Positions 32,589 to 41,701 of a stretch of 64,000 nucleotides of DNA are shown here, one piece after another. The notes below the pieces were generated by a model. The model saw only the letters and a list, made by a program, of their open reading frames with translations. It did not search any database and was not told the DNA's origin. The stretch comes from an uncultured Pirellulaceae bacterium. GTDB taxonomy: Bacteria; Planctomycetota; Planctomycetia; Pirellulales; Pirellulaceae. The stretch is from positions 124,001-188,000 of the forward strand of contig CALFWR010000002.1 of assembly GCA_937928555.1 (NCBI GenBank). The letters run 5' to 3'. The translations under genes and the position numbers were made by a program. The number at the start of each line of letters is the position of its first letter. Within the stretch, counting starts at the first letter, position 1.

Positions 32589-33697
32589 TGCGAGTTTGTA
32601 ATTCACGGTCGCGAATGCGGATCGCCAATTGTTTGTTTTGGGTAGTGTCGGTGTGCGGGTTTTCGAACTCGATCGCCGTAGCGCAAAACGTGGTTCCCGA
32701 CTCGCTTCAGTTTGGAGTGGGCGTGCCGGCTGATGTGGAACAGATCACTGGCAAGGCGCTGAAATATCTGGCAGATTCTCAAAACGAAAAAGGGACTTGG
32801 GATGGCGGCTATGATTCGCACGGCAAAGGTCGCGCCAATTGCGGAGTGGCCGGGCTGGCGATGATGGCGATGCTGTCGACCGGCGAAGACCCTAACGCTG
32901 GACCCTACGCGGCCAATATCAGAGCCGCGCTTCGCTATATCATTACCACGCAGAATCCCGAAACAGGCTTTTTGCCAAACACGATGTACAACCACGGGTT
33001 CGCGATGTTGGCGCTCTCGGAAGCCTACGGCGCAGTCGACGATTCGCTGCTTTGGGAAGGCGTCGAGGGTGTCGATGCCAGCCGAAAACGGACCGTTTGC
33101 GAGGCGTTGAAATTAGCGGTCAGCCTTGCCGTCAAATCGCAGAACCAAAACCCGGCAAAAGCATGGCGATACGGGCCGACGTCGAAAGACTCTGACACGT
33201 CGGTCAGCGGTGCGATGCTGGTTGGGCTGTTGGCGGCCCGTAACGCGGGAATCGCCGTGCCCGATGCGAGCATCGACAATGCGATTCTTTTCATCAAACA
33301 AATGACCAGCCGCAGAAGTGGATCGACGGCGTATTCGACTGCGGTTAATTCGATTTCTGGTGGTTCCAGTTTGTCAGCGATCGCTGCTCTGACGATGGCT
33401 ATATCACAAAACCGAAAATGGGAGGTCTTCGAATCTGCCAGCAAACGAATCAAACAGCACGTCGATTTAACCGACCGATCGTTTCCGTATTACAACATGT
33501 ACTATATGGCTCAGGCGTTATTTCAAACGGACTACGAAGCGTGGGAGCGTTGGAACCGAATCACCATTCGTCGCCTTCGCCGCCAACAAAAATCTGACGG
33601 TAGTTTCGACAGCCAACACGGCATCGTCTACGGCACATCCATGGCATGCCTGTCATTGGCATTGAATTACCGTTTCCTGCCGATTTACGAACGGTAA
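32588..33697 (+). CDS. Exported prenyltransferase/squalene-oxidase-repeat protein
   Basis: The 369-residue protein has a signal peptide (~10-33) followed by an alpha/alpha-barrel repeat protein of the terpene-cyclase/prenyltransferase type: ALKYLADSQNEKGTWDGG, RAALRYIITTQNPETGFLP and RRLRRQQKSDGSFDS are the typical QW-like repeats. The DxDD acid motif of squalene cyclases is absent and the protein is exported, so a cyclase reaction is unlikely; such exported repeat proteins are common in planctomycetes and may act as binding or scaffold domains. The start codon overlaps the upstream stop (TAATG), tying it to the MoxR operon. Confidence 0.82.
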   Translation: MRVCNSRSRMRIANCLFWVVSVCGFSNSIAVAQNVVPDSLQFGVGVPADVEQITGKALKYLADSQNEKGTWDGGYDSHGKGRANCGVAGLAMMAMLSTGEDPNAGPYAANIRAALRYIITTQNPETGFLPNTMYNHGFAMLALSEAYGAVDDSLLWEGVEGVDASRKRTVCEALKLAVSLAVKSQNQNPAKAWRYGPTSKDSDTSVSGAMLVGLLAARNAGIAVPDASIDNAILFIKQMTSRRSGSTAYSTAVNSISGGSSLSAIAALTMAISQNRKWEVFESASKRIKQHVDLTDRSFPYYNMYYMAQALFQTDYEAWERWNRITIRRLRRQQKSDGSFDSQHGIVYGTSMACLSLALNYRFLPIYER

Positions 33698-33789
33698 AGG
33701 TAGTTCGCGAAACGGACAGCCGTAAATACTGACTCGATGATCGAACAAACGGACTGGCATCAATCAACCTTCGAATAGAATTTTCAACG

Positions 33790-36423
33790 ATGAAAACGAT
33801 GCGATACAAAATCTTAAACTGTGTGGTGGCGATTTGGCAGCTGTGTCACGGTGACACTGCCGCCCAACAACGAAACACCGGCCATGTCACTCTGGCTAAC
33901 GGCGATTGGATTCCAGCCAACATTCAGGCGTTCGATCAAGACGGATTGCAATTCGGGTCTTCTTTGTTTGCAGAACAGGTTCAGTTAAAACCGCAGTTCG
34001 TCAGCTCTTTCGGTTTTCATTCGGAAGTCAAAAACGAAAACGAAAACGATACCGGTGATGCCAACGCCAACGAATACCTGTTTCGGCTCAAAGGTGACCT
34101 GCACCTCGTTGGTGAACTGGTTTCTTTGGACAGCTCTCAATGCAAAATCAACAGTTCGACGATCGGAAGGGTCGTCGTGCCAGCGAGCGAGCTATTGGAA
34201 ATGTCGAAACGGTATTCGGGCCAAACCAAAACAATCTACTCAGCACTCAACTGGCAATCACTTGGCAACGAATTTCGTCCGAATTCGAACGGACGTATTT
34301 TATTGGGAGCCAAAGAAAACAATCGACTGACGCTGCCCAACAACTTCGATGGCAAGCTAAATTGCAGTATAGGTTTTCGGGTGAACCGAAAAACCGCCTT
34401 TCAAATCGTGCTCTCCGACAAAAACGACAAAGCCGTTGCCTCGGTCGGTGTCAGCAACGGCGATTTGGTCGTCGAAGCGGGTGACGACATCCTATTTGGT
34501 GAATTCAAACCCACCAGCGGTTTCGCCCGACTTACGCTCGCATGGGCCGACGATCAATGCGAAATGCTAAACGAACTAGGCCAATCGGTTGTCAAATTCA
34601 GGCTGAAGCAGAACAAGTCGTTGGGACTTTCGTTCCAAAACGAAGGCAGCCCGCTGCATATCAATCAAATCGTTATCGATTCTGAACCGCCACAAGTCGT
34701 TTCCAGCGAACTGGCTGACGCCAACAATTTGGTCTGGAATTCGACTGACAAACCGTTGGTGGCAAACGCGATCGAACTCAAAGACGGAAAATTGACTTAC
34801 CAAAATGCTGACGACGAAAAGGAATCTGTTCCGGTAGCGAAACTCGATCGCGTCTGGTTTGGCGGCAATCGAGGTTCCAACCAAAGCACTCCCCATTCCG
34901 CCGCAAAGTTCACTTGCCTCTGGGGAAACGGTCAAAAAATCGCTTGTAGCAAACTCAGCGCAAACGTCGATGAACTTAGTTTTACAACAAACCAATTTGA
35001 ATCCAGTGGCGTGTTGGCTGGCCAGCGACCGCGAGAGGTTTTTGTGAACTCGGACATCGACCGCGCCGCTGACGCAAGCGCCGCTCAAACGACCGATCGC
35101 GGCGACGGACAGTTTCGATTGGCCATCAGCGGGATACCCTTTTCCGGTTCGTATTATTGGGGCGAACCCGAAAATCCAGTTCGCTGGAAATTTCTCGGCT
35201 TCATCGAACCGGTGACGCTGAACATCGACAAAAAAATTAAAATTAAACGAGTCGGTTCTGGTTCTCGCAGTGCCAAATCCGAATCACCCGATCGTCTGGT
35301 TTTGAAAGATGGGTCGATCATTCCCTGTTCAGTTGGTTCAGCTAGTGAAACGGCAATTCGATTTCAATCCGAAAAAGTATCCGCGACCAGTATACCGCTG
35401 GTGGAATTTCGCTGCATCTTCTTTAACGCTAACAGTCTTCGCTGGAGAAGAAATCTGACCAACGAAACAATTCAACGCGCCCTAACGCTACCCCGTTTTT
35501 CAAGGGACGTCGGTTTTGCTCATGTTCTCGTCGGCAAAAACGGCGATCTGCTTCGCGGCAACCTGATTGCCATCGACGCCAAAGAAATCGAATTTGAATC
35601 GCGGCTTGAACCGCTGCGAATACCAAAAACAGACATCGTCGGAGTGATCGCGATTGACACCAGCATCACCGACACCAAAGATACAACCCAAAATCAAACC
35701 GAATCGACGGATCCTGATCCTGCCAAACAATCCCAAATCATAGCGCGCGTCGATTGTGGGAACGACTTTATCGCGGTGGGGAAATACATATCGCTGGACA
35801 AAGAAAAAGCGGTTTTGGATTCACCGGTATTGGGCAAATTGAATCTCGATGCGGCGACGATCGAGCAAATTGCGTTTAACAGTCGATTCCAAAACGTCAG
35901 TACCTTGCAACAGTTCATCGACTGGCGAGTGAACACCGCCATCGAACCTCGCTGGTCCAAAGAAGAGGAATACGCGGCCGACGCCAACGAGTTACTCAAT
36001 CAAGCCGCGCCTAATTTCGAAGCGCCGATGCTTGCCGACTCGCGGAGTTTTCGTTTGTCCGATCATACTGGAAAAATCGTTATCGTTAATTTCTGGGAAT
36101 CGACATCCAAGCCCAGCATTCTTGGCATTCCAAAATATTTGAATGTAATTCAGCAATTTTCACCGCGCGACGTCACCTTCGTAGCCGTGAATCAAGGCGA
36201 GACGGCTTCGACGATCACCAAATTCATCGAATCAAACGACTGGAGTTCATTGAACATCGCCATGGACTACAAAAGAGAAGTATCCGAACTATACAAAGTC
36301 ACCGGCATCCCCCACCTGGCGATCATCGACCGCGAAGGCACGATCCGTTTCATCAACGTCGGCTACTCCTCAACCAGCGACCAAACCTTACAGCGAATAA
36401 TCCTGAAACTGCTCGGATCGTAA
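33790..36423 (+). CDS. Exported protein with C-terminal Cys-less thioredoxin/TlpA-like domain
   Basis: The 877-residue protein opens with a weak signal sequence (YKILNCVVAIWQLCHG). It carries several repeated beta modules of the kind LANGDWIPANIQAFDQDGL, VLKDGSIIPCSVGSASE and LVGKNGDLLRGNLIAIDAKE, which look like small SH3-like barrels, and a LamG-like middle (~165-310). The last ~140 residues are TlpA/AhpC-like (AAPNFEAPML ... TGKIVIVNFW ... VTGIPHLAIIDREG) with the cis-Pro loop kept. Where redox-active members have a W-C-x-x-C motif, this protein reads WESTSKPS (~residue 770), so it cannot do thiol chemistry. It lies 92 bases after the cyclase-like gene; cotranscription is likely but not proven. 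Confidence 0.82.
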   Translation: MKTMRYKILNCVVAIWQLCHGDTAAQQRNTGHVTLANGDWIPANIQAFDQDGLQFGSSLFAEQVQLKPQFVSSFGFHSEVKNENENDTGDANANEYLFRLKGDLHLVGELVSLDSSQCKINSSTIGRVVVPASELLEMSKRYSGQTKTIYSALNWQSLGNEFRPNSNGRILLGAKENNRLTLPNNFDGKLNCSIGFRVNRKTAFQIVLSDKNDKAVASVGVSNGDLVVEAGDDILFGEFKPTSGFARLTLAWADDQCEMLNELGQSVVKFRLKQNKSLGLSFQNEGSPLHINQIVIDSEPPQVVSSELADANNLVWNSTDKPLVANAIELKDGKLTYQNADDEKESVPVAKLDRVWFGGNRGSNQSTPHSAAKFTCLWGNGQKIACSKLSANVDELSFTTNQFESSGVLAGQRPREVFVNSDIDRAADASAAQTTDRGDGQFRLAISGIPFSGSYYWGEPENPVRWKFLGFIEPVTLNIDKKIKIKRVGSGSRSAKSESPDRLVLKDGSIIPCSVGSASETAIRFQSEKVSATSIPLVEFRCIFFNANSLRWRRNLTNETIQRALTLPRFSRDVGFAHVLVGKNGDLLRGNLIAIDAKEIEFESRLEPLRIPKTDIVGVIAIDTSITDTKDTTQNQTESTDPDPAKQSQIIARVDCGNDFIAVGKYISLDKEKAVLDSPVLGKLNLDAATIEQIAFNSRFQNVSTLQQFIDWRVNTAIEPRWSKEEEYAADANELLNQAAPNFEAPMLADSRSFRLSDHTGKIVIVNFWESTSKPSILGIPKYLNVIQQFSPRDVTFVAVNQGETASTITKFIESNDWSSLNIAMDYKREVSELYKVTGIPHLAIIDREGTIRFINVGYSSTSDQTLQRIILKLLGS

Positions 36424-36624
36424 CGGCGAAATCGTTTAGACCGAAGACCGAGGAAGTCGTCCTCGTCGCGGAGAATATCTGCAACAAAGTTGGTTGCTGG
36501 TCGAGTTCAAGGTTTTAGGCGTTCGTGGAGTCACTGGATTCGGTAGAGTGGCAGTGGCTCGTACCCGTAACTGGCGGCCAGTCGGCTCATCGGTGCGATT
36601 CGGGTGAGCGTTGCCATATTTGAG

Positions 36625-36679
36625 TCGCGGATCACCGTCGGAACTGATTTTGACGCCCACGCCTGGTGAATAATCCGGG
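36625..36679 (-). repeat. Dispersed TIR element, family I, truncated copy F
   Basis: Only one end is present, in inverted orientation: GATCACCGTCGGAACTGATT followed by GACGCCCACGCCTGGTGAAT and AATCCGGG. The other ~130 bases are missing. It lies 25 bases upstream of the sulfatase start codon. The preceding 200 bases of spacer show no gene. Confidence 0.75.
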
Positions 36680-36703
36680 CTTAAATGTCCTTTTGAGACC
36701 ACC

Positions 36704-38854
36704 ATGAAAAACACCTTCCTGTCCGTTCTGATATTGCTTGGCTGGACCAACGTCGGTGCTGCGGAAAACTTGCCGAACATTGTCATCATTTACGCGGATG
36801 ACATGGGGTTCGGCGATTTGGCAGTTCAGAATTCGGATGCAAAAATCCCTACGCCCAACCTCGATCAGTTGGCCCGCGAAGGGCTCCGTTGCACCGACGC
36901 GCACAGTTCTTCAGGTATCTGTACTCCATCGCGATACGCACTGCTGACCGGCAGGTACCATTGGCGAAAGTTTCACAACATTGTGAACTCTTGGGAGCCT
37001 TCGGTGATCGACGATCCGCGCCTGACGCTGCCAGAGATGCTCAAGACAAAAGGCTACCACACTGCCTGTATCGGCAAGTGGCACCTCGGTTGGGACTGGC
37101 CAGCCATTCGCATTCACGATGCAAAAATGATCTCCGTCGGGAAAAAAAAGACATGGCCAGCGGATGCGTTTGACTGGTCAAAGCCGATTCCCGCGGGACC
37201 GCTTGCGCACGGATTCGATCACTATTTTGGCGATGACGTTCCCAACTTTCCTCCTTACACGTGGATTGAAAATGACCGCGTGCTCGAAGCCCCAACGGTA
37301 CCCTACGAGCCCGATCCGCGCCCGGTCGAAGGTGCCGCCGAAGGCCGTCCCGGCCCGATGGTCAAAGGCTGGAAGCAGGACGCCGTGATGCCAACGCTCA
37401 CTCGGCGAACCGTCGAATGGATCGGACAGCAAAAGGGAAAGAAGCAACCGTTTTTCCTGTTCTGGTCATGGACGTCGCCTCACGCGCCGATCGTGCCTGC
37501 CGCGGACTGGAAAGGCCACACAGACGTCGGCGGCTATGGAGACTTTCTCGCACAAAGCGATCACCATGCCGGCGAAGTGCTACGGGCCATCGAAGCCAAC
37601 GGGTTCAAGGAAAACACGATCGTGATTTTCACTTCTGACAATGGTCCGGAGCGGTACGCTTTTGATCGCTTTCAAAAATTTGACCACAACAGTAGCGGGC
37701 ATTTGCGTGGGCTAAAACGTGACCTCTGGGAAGGCGGTCACCGCGTCCCGTTTGTTGTCCGTTGGCCCGGAAAAGTCACCGCCGGCTCGGTTTCTGATGG
37801 GCTTGTTAGTCAGATCGACATCATGGCTACCCTCGCGGCGGTTGTTGATTTTGAGCTACCCGAAACAGCGGCGGAAGACAGCCACAGTCAAACGGAACTT
37901 TTCACCGGCGGCAGATCGGCTCGTGAGTCGACGGTCCACAATACCTGGGAAGGCAAATACGCGATCCGTCATCAGAAGTGGTTGATGATCGACGCGCCTT
38001 CGGGGCAGCATTCGAAGATGCCCGACTGGTTCGGCAAAGAGCATGGATTCAAAAAGTTCACAACGGATCGATTGCTGTTTGACCTGGAAAACGATCCAGG
38101 GCAACGGAACAACATCGCAGCCAGCAACCCCAAACAACTCAAGAAAATGCAGGCTCTGCTAGAGCAAACGCGTGCCCGCGGTGAGGTCCGCAATCCGGTC
38201 AGCCAGCAGGCCGGCGACGTCATTTTCTTCGATGACTTTAACCGCTCTGAGGCCGACGATTCCAAAGAGCAACCCGGCAATGACTGGTCCACCAACAGTG
38301 AAACTCGGGCCAAGGGTGACAAGCAGGTTGATCTGGCTAACGGCGCGATGCACGTGACGTGCTCACCCCGCGCCGATCATGCCGTATCGGTAACCCATGA
38401 AGTCGCTTTTCGGGATGCCACGATCGAACTGCGCTTCAAATTGAGCAAAGGCGACAGCCTTGGCGTGAACATTGCCGACATGAAAGAAAAGTCCGTTCAT
38501 GCAGGTCATATTTGCATGGCGCAGATCAAAGCAAAGAAGCTGGCAATGACGGATTTGAAGACCGGTCGCATGGATCGTGCTCGGCGAAAACGACGACAAA
38601 ATGGCAACGCCACCGATGAAGACAAACGGGTTGTCAAACAAAAGTCAAAATGGTTTGATTTCGACGTCGGCCTCGATCAGTGGCATGACCTTTCGGTGAC
38701 GATCCGCGGCAACACGATGACCGTTGCAATCGATGGCCAGGCTGTCGGGGACTTTCGCTCCGAAGGAATTGGGCACCCCACCAAAAGCCGCTTGCGACTG
38801 TCGGTACCAAAATCGGCGTGGGTGGACGACGTGAAAGTTACACGGCACAACTGA
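36704..38854 (+). CDS. Secreted sulfatase (arylsulfatase A-like) with C-terminal beta-sandwich domain
   Basis: The 716-residue enzyme has a signal peptide (FLSVLILLGWTNVGAA), the metal-binding IIYADDMGFGD (~28-38) and the formylglycine motif CTPSR with Cys73 followed by YALLTGR, a perfect type I sulfatase signature. TSDNGPE provides the second metal ligands. Residues ~500-716 form an extra concanavalin/3-keto-disaccharide-hydrolase-like beta-sandwich (IFFDDFNRSEADD ... WVDDVKVTRHN), often a carbohydrate-binding or glycoside-acting domain. Substrate is probably a sulfated sugar chain, not defined further. The globin gene starts four bases after its stop, an unexpected pairing. Confidence 0.94.
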   Translation: MKNTFLSVLILLGWTNVGAAENLPNIVIIYADDMGFGDLAVQNSDAKIPTPNLDQLAREGLRCTDAHSSSGICTPSRYALLTGRYHWRKFHNIVNSWEPSVIDDPRLTLPEMLKTKGYHTACIGKWHLGWDWPAIRIHDAKMISVGKKKTWPADAFDWSKPIPAGPLAHGFDHYFGDDVPNFPPYTWIENDRVLEAPTVPYEPDPRPVEGAAEGRPGPMVKGWKQDAVMPTLTRRTVEWIGQQKGKKQPFFLFWSWTSPHAPIVPAADWKGHTDVGGYGDFLAQSDHHAGEVLRAIEANGFKENTIVIFTSDNGPERYAFDRFQKFDHNSSGHLRGLKRDLWEGGHRVPFVVRWPGKVTAGSVSDGLVSQIDIMATLAAVVDFELPETAAEDSHSQTELFTGGRSARESTVHNTWEGKYAIRHQKWLMIDAPSGQHSKMPDWFGKEHGFKKFTTDRLLFDLENDPGQRNNIAASNPKQLKKMQALLEQTRARGEVRNPVSQQAGDVIFFDDFNRSEADDSKEQPGNDWSTNSETRAKGDKQVDLANGAMHVTCSPRADHAVSVTHEVAFRDATIELRFKLSKGDSLGVNIADMKEKSVHAGHICMAQIKAKKLAMTDLKTGRMDRARRKRRQNGNATDEDKRVVKQKSKWFDFDVGLDQWHDLSVTIRGNTMTVAIDGQAVGDFRSEGIGHPTKSRLRLSVPKSAWVDDVKVTRHN

Positions 38855-38858
38855 ACCC

Positions 38859-39236
38859 ATGAATGATTCACCTGAAGTCTCCGGACAACTTCGCGAACAG
38901 CACATTGCCCGCATGGTGGCAGCGTTCTATCGCCGCGTCAAAGTCGACGATTTGATCGGCCCAATGTATCCGCCGGACGACTGGCAAGGCGCCGAAAAAA
39001 GGCTCCGCGATTTCCTGATCTATCGCTTTGGCGGGTCGGATCGCTACATCCAACAGCGAGGCCACCCAAGGTTGCAGATGCGACATGGGCCTTTCACGAT
39101 TGGGCCAGCGGAACGCGATCGATGGGTGGAACTCATGGGCGCGGCGATGGAAGAAGCCGAAATACCGGCGGACCATCGGCTGAACATGAAAGTCTTCTTT
39201 GACCAGGTTGCCGAATTCCTGAGAAACACCGATTGA
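38859..39236 (+). CDS. Truncated haemoglobin (group II-like)
   Basis: The 125-residue protein matches the 2/2 truncated haemoglobins: the B-helix FYRRV with Tyr24 at B10, RLRDFLIYRFGG (~48-59) and GHPRLQMRHGPFTI with the proximal His76. The length and the RMRH-type motif fit group II (TrHbO). Members bind O2, NO or CO and act in NO detoxification or oxygen sensing in the cytoplasm. It follows the sulfatase by only four bases, so it is probably translated from the same message, although no functional link is known. Confidence 0.92.
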   Translation: MNDSPEVSGQLREQHIARMVAAFYRRVKVDDLIGPMYPPDDWQGAEKRLRDFLIYRFGGSDRYIQQRGHPRLQMRHGPFTIGPAERDRWVELMGAAMEEAEIPADHRLNMKVFFDQVAEFLRNTD

Positions 39237-39278
39237 TTTTTCAAATGACGCGGGGTGACGCGGCGAGGCAGTTTTCTC

Positions 39279-39499
39279 GATCACTCTCCCACCGGGAGGG
39301 TCGGCGGTTCACCGCCGGGGAGGGTTGCGCGACTGACATTTGCCAACGGGAAAGCACTGACATTGCGGTGAACAAAATCGCGGCCTCTTGATCACCCTCC
39401 CACCGGGAGGGTCGGCGGTTGACCGCCGGGGAGGGTTGCGCGACTGACATTTGCCAACGGGGAAGCACTGACATTGCGGTGAACAAAATCGCGGCCTCT
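39279..39499 (+). repeat. Tandem 111-bp direct repeat, two copies
   Basis: Copy 1 (39279-39389) and copy 2 (39390-39499) are almost identical; differences are single bases such as CACTCTCC versus CACCCTCC and GGTTCACC versus GGTTGACC. Each contains a GC-rich hairpin (ACCGGGAGGGTCGGCGG with CCGCCGGGGAGGG) and the word TTGCCAACGG. The block lies between the globin gene and the convergent porin gene. The words differ from families I and II. Confidence 0.9.
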
Positions 39500-39566
39500 C
39501 CGCATCTAGTCCAGTCTAGTTTTCAGAGCCTCGGAGAAGCGTGCTACTTAGCGGTAAAGTCTGCCG

Positions 39567-41234
39567 TTAGAAATCCAACTGCGCCCTGACGGCGAAGGTG
39601 TTGGCGTTGCTTCGTCCAAGAGAAACGTCATCCAGACGTGAGTGGATGTAGTTGAACTGGATTTTCATGTAGCGATTCAAGTACCAGTTGCAGCCCGCGG
39701 TCAAATCAGTCAGCCGCCGCCCGGTGATACCCTCGTCGTTGAGATCGATATGTGAGACGCGGCCGACCAATTCCCATGCGCCGTTACCGTCACCGTTGGC
39801 AGACCACGGGTTGTCGGGCACGATGCGTCCGAACACGCCGTTCTTTTTGTTGTACGGAATCGTTTCGCCGGTCAGCATGTAGCGGACCTGCGCGTAGGCT
39901 CCGGGAAAAACCGCAGACGGCCCGTTGGTCAAATCGACTTTGACAAATCGGGCTTCTCCCTGAAGAGCCAAACGTCCGAGGCTGGCAGCCAGTTCGAAAT
40001 TCAGAAACTGAACATTGTTGGCAGAAAGCTCTCCGGTATTCACAAACGGAGTCACGCCTTCGATCGGCAGTACGCTCAAACCAGCCGGACCAAGGTTCGG
40101 ATTTTGTGCGACGAAAACTTCGTTGGTGCTGACGAGTTGTACCACACCGCGACCCGGATCGTTGTAGCTGTAGCCAGCCCCTAGGTGCAAAAGCCGGTCG
40201 TCTCTGGAGCCCGATACGATGCGAGTCAATCGCGTTGCCATGCCGTAGCCACCGCTGTCGGCGAATACGTTGCCAAAGTTATCACTGAGAAAGCGGTAGC
40301 CTGACACCGCCCACGTTCCGGTTTCGTCCGCGTTGGTGTCGAACAGCATCACACCGGTCTGGCGAAACGGGCTTTGCGTGAAAGTCAACGGCCGCTCCAA
40401 AAAAGGCAGCTCGCGAACGCTGGTGAGCTCTGACAATCCAAACGGCTGACGGAATCGACCGATACGAACATTACCAAAGCGGGTTTTGTTGGCTTGAACC
40501 CAAACGTCAACGAACCTTGCCTGGCTTTGCGCGAAATCAAATTCAAGAACGAACTGGATGTCTTGGGAGACGTTGCCCACGGCGGCCAGACGGGCGCGGC
40601 GGAATCCCAGCCCGTCGTTGATGTCGCCTAGAGTTGCCCGGTTGAGCGAGTCCTGGTCAAACCATGCTGAATCGAGATGGAAGAATCCAGTGATCGAGGC
40701 GGTCGGGTAGCTTTGGCCGCTAGCGCCCCGAAACAGATTCAGTGCGGGGCTCTCTGTGAGAGTTTCACATTTGCAGTCGTCGTCACAGTCACAAGGAACT
40801 TCTTGCGAAACGATGTCCGCTGGAAAAACGGTCGCCGGATCGGGATCGGTCAGTGGGATGTCAGTGGCCGGAGCAAAGATGGGTTGGAGGTCGTCCGGAA
40901 GGACAGGCGGCGCGGTGCTTTTTTTGGATGAGCCATCGGTGGCGTCGCGAAGCGGCGAGATATTCGGCGGCGCGGGTCCAACATGGATCGGCATCGGGAT
41001 ATTGTTGGTTGGAAGTCCGATCGGTGCATCGCCTGCGTCAACTGCTTCGGAATACGACAGCGGTGCGCTCGGAAGATGAACCGGCGGTGGCGAGCCCGAT
41101 GGCTCGTCGCCGAGACTCCAAACTCGTTGACCTGTTGGTTCGGGAAGGATCTCGGTCTCGATGACCTGCCCCTGTAACGTCAGAGGCGCGAGAACCAGCA
41201 GCAGTGCTGCACGGATTGTTATGTGAAATGCCAT
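39567..41234 (-). CDS. Outer membrane porin, OprP/OprO-like
   Basis: The 555-residue protein has a signal peptide (IRAALLLVLAPLTLQG) and a Pro-rich N-terminal linker (~30-150, with a Cys cluster CDCDDDCKC). The last ~400 residues are a beta-barrel of the phosphate-selective porin O/P type: amphipathic strands with alternating aromatic residues, FGNVRIGRFRQPFGLSE, GVMLFDTNADE and a final strand ANTFAVRAQLDF ending in Phe, the usual outer-membrane assembly signal. It would mediate uptake of anions or small sugars across an outer membrane. The long linker is unusual for OprP and suggests an extra periplasmic part. No trimer-binding Lys cluster was checked. Confidence 0.86.
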   Translation of the reverse strand: MAFHITIRAALLLVLAPLTLQGQVIETEILPEPTGQRVWSLGDEPSGSPPPVHLPSAPLSYSEAVDAGDAPIGLPTNNIPMPIHVGPAPPNISPLRDATDGSSKKSTAPPVLPDDLQPIFAPATDIPLTDPDPATVFPADIVSQEVPCDCDDDCKCETLTESPALNLFRGASGQSYPTASITGFFHLDSAWFDQDSLNRATLGDINDGLGFRRARLAAVGNVSQDIQFVLEFDFAQSQARFVDVWVQANKTRFGNVRIGRFRQPFGLSELTSVRELPFLERPLTFTQSPFRQTGVMLFDTNADETGTWAVSGYRFLSDNFGNVFADSGGYGMATRLTRIVSGSRDDRLLHLGAGYSYNDPGRGVVQLVSTNEVFVAQNPNLGPAGLSVLPIEGVTPFVNTGELSANNVQFLNFELAASLGRLALQGEARFVKVDLTNGPSAVFPGAYAQVRYMLTGETIPYNKKNGVFGRIVPDNPWSANGDGNGAWELVGRVSHIDLNDEGITGRRLTDLTAGCNWYLNRYMKIQFNYIHSRLDDVSLGRSNANTFAVRAQLDF

Positions 41235-41446
41235 GAAAACTGAGGGGGATTTCAGAATCTTGCTGCTTTGGAATTAGCAAATTTTTGAAATGTGATAAAT
41301 GGCACACCTGCGTAAGGCTGAAAAGTGCTTGCATGCTGCTTTTCCTGTCGCGATAACCCTGCTTTTTTTGGGTCCATCTGGTCCTGTTACGGGAAGCATT
41401 GCGATCGACAATGAATGGAGTGGCATTCCCCGGAATTCCTTTTTGT

Positions 41447-41633
41447 CCCGGGTTATTCACGAGGCGTGGGCGTCAGAATCAGTTCCGACAGTCATCCGCG
41501 TCTCTGATGCGATGAAACGATCGCTGTGGTTTTCAACTATCGGATGATTCGCGATTCTTGTTGAAATTCAGCTTTTCCCTTACTCCCGTTGGCCAGGCGT
41601 AGAATCAACGCCCGTCGTCGTGAATAATCCGGG
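41447..41633 (+). repeat. Dispersed TIR element, family I, copy G (full length)
   Basis: Runs from CCCGGGTTATTCACGA to TCGTGAATAATCCGGG with the standard core. It lies between the porin gene (minus) and the DUF1501 gene (minus). The 210 bases between the porin start and the element hold probably the porin promoter but no recognisable gene. Confidence 0.9.
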
Positions 41634-41701
41634 CTTATTTTCACGCCCCCAAGGGACGTGCTGCTCAAGAAGGCAATCCGATTGCAGGACGCAGCAGGAC
41701 T

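Noticed and set aside
19237-33697. Genomic island or prophage origin of the MoxR operon
   Set aside because: No integrase, phage structural gene or tRNA-end duplication at its borders; codon style similar to neighbouring chromosomal genes.
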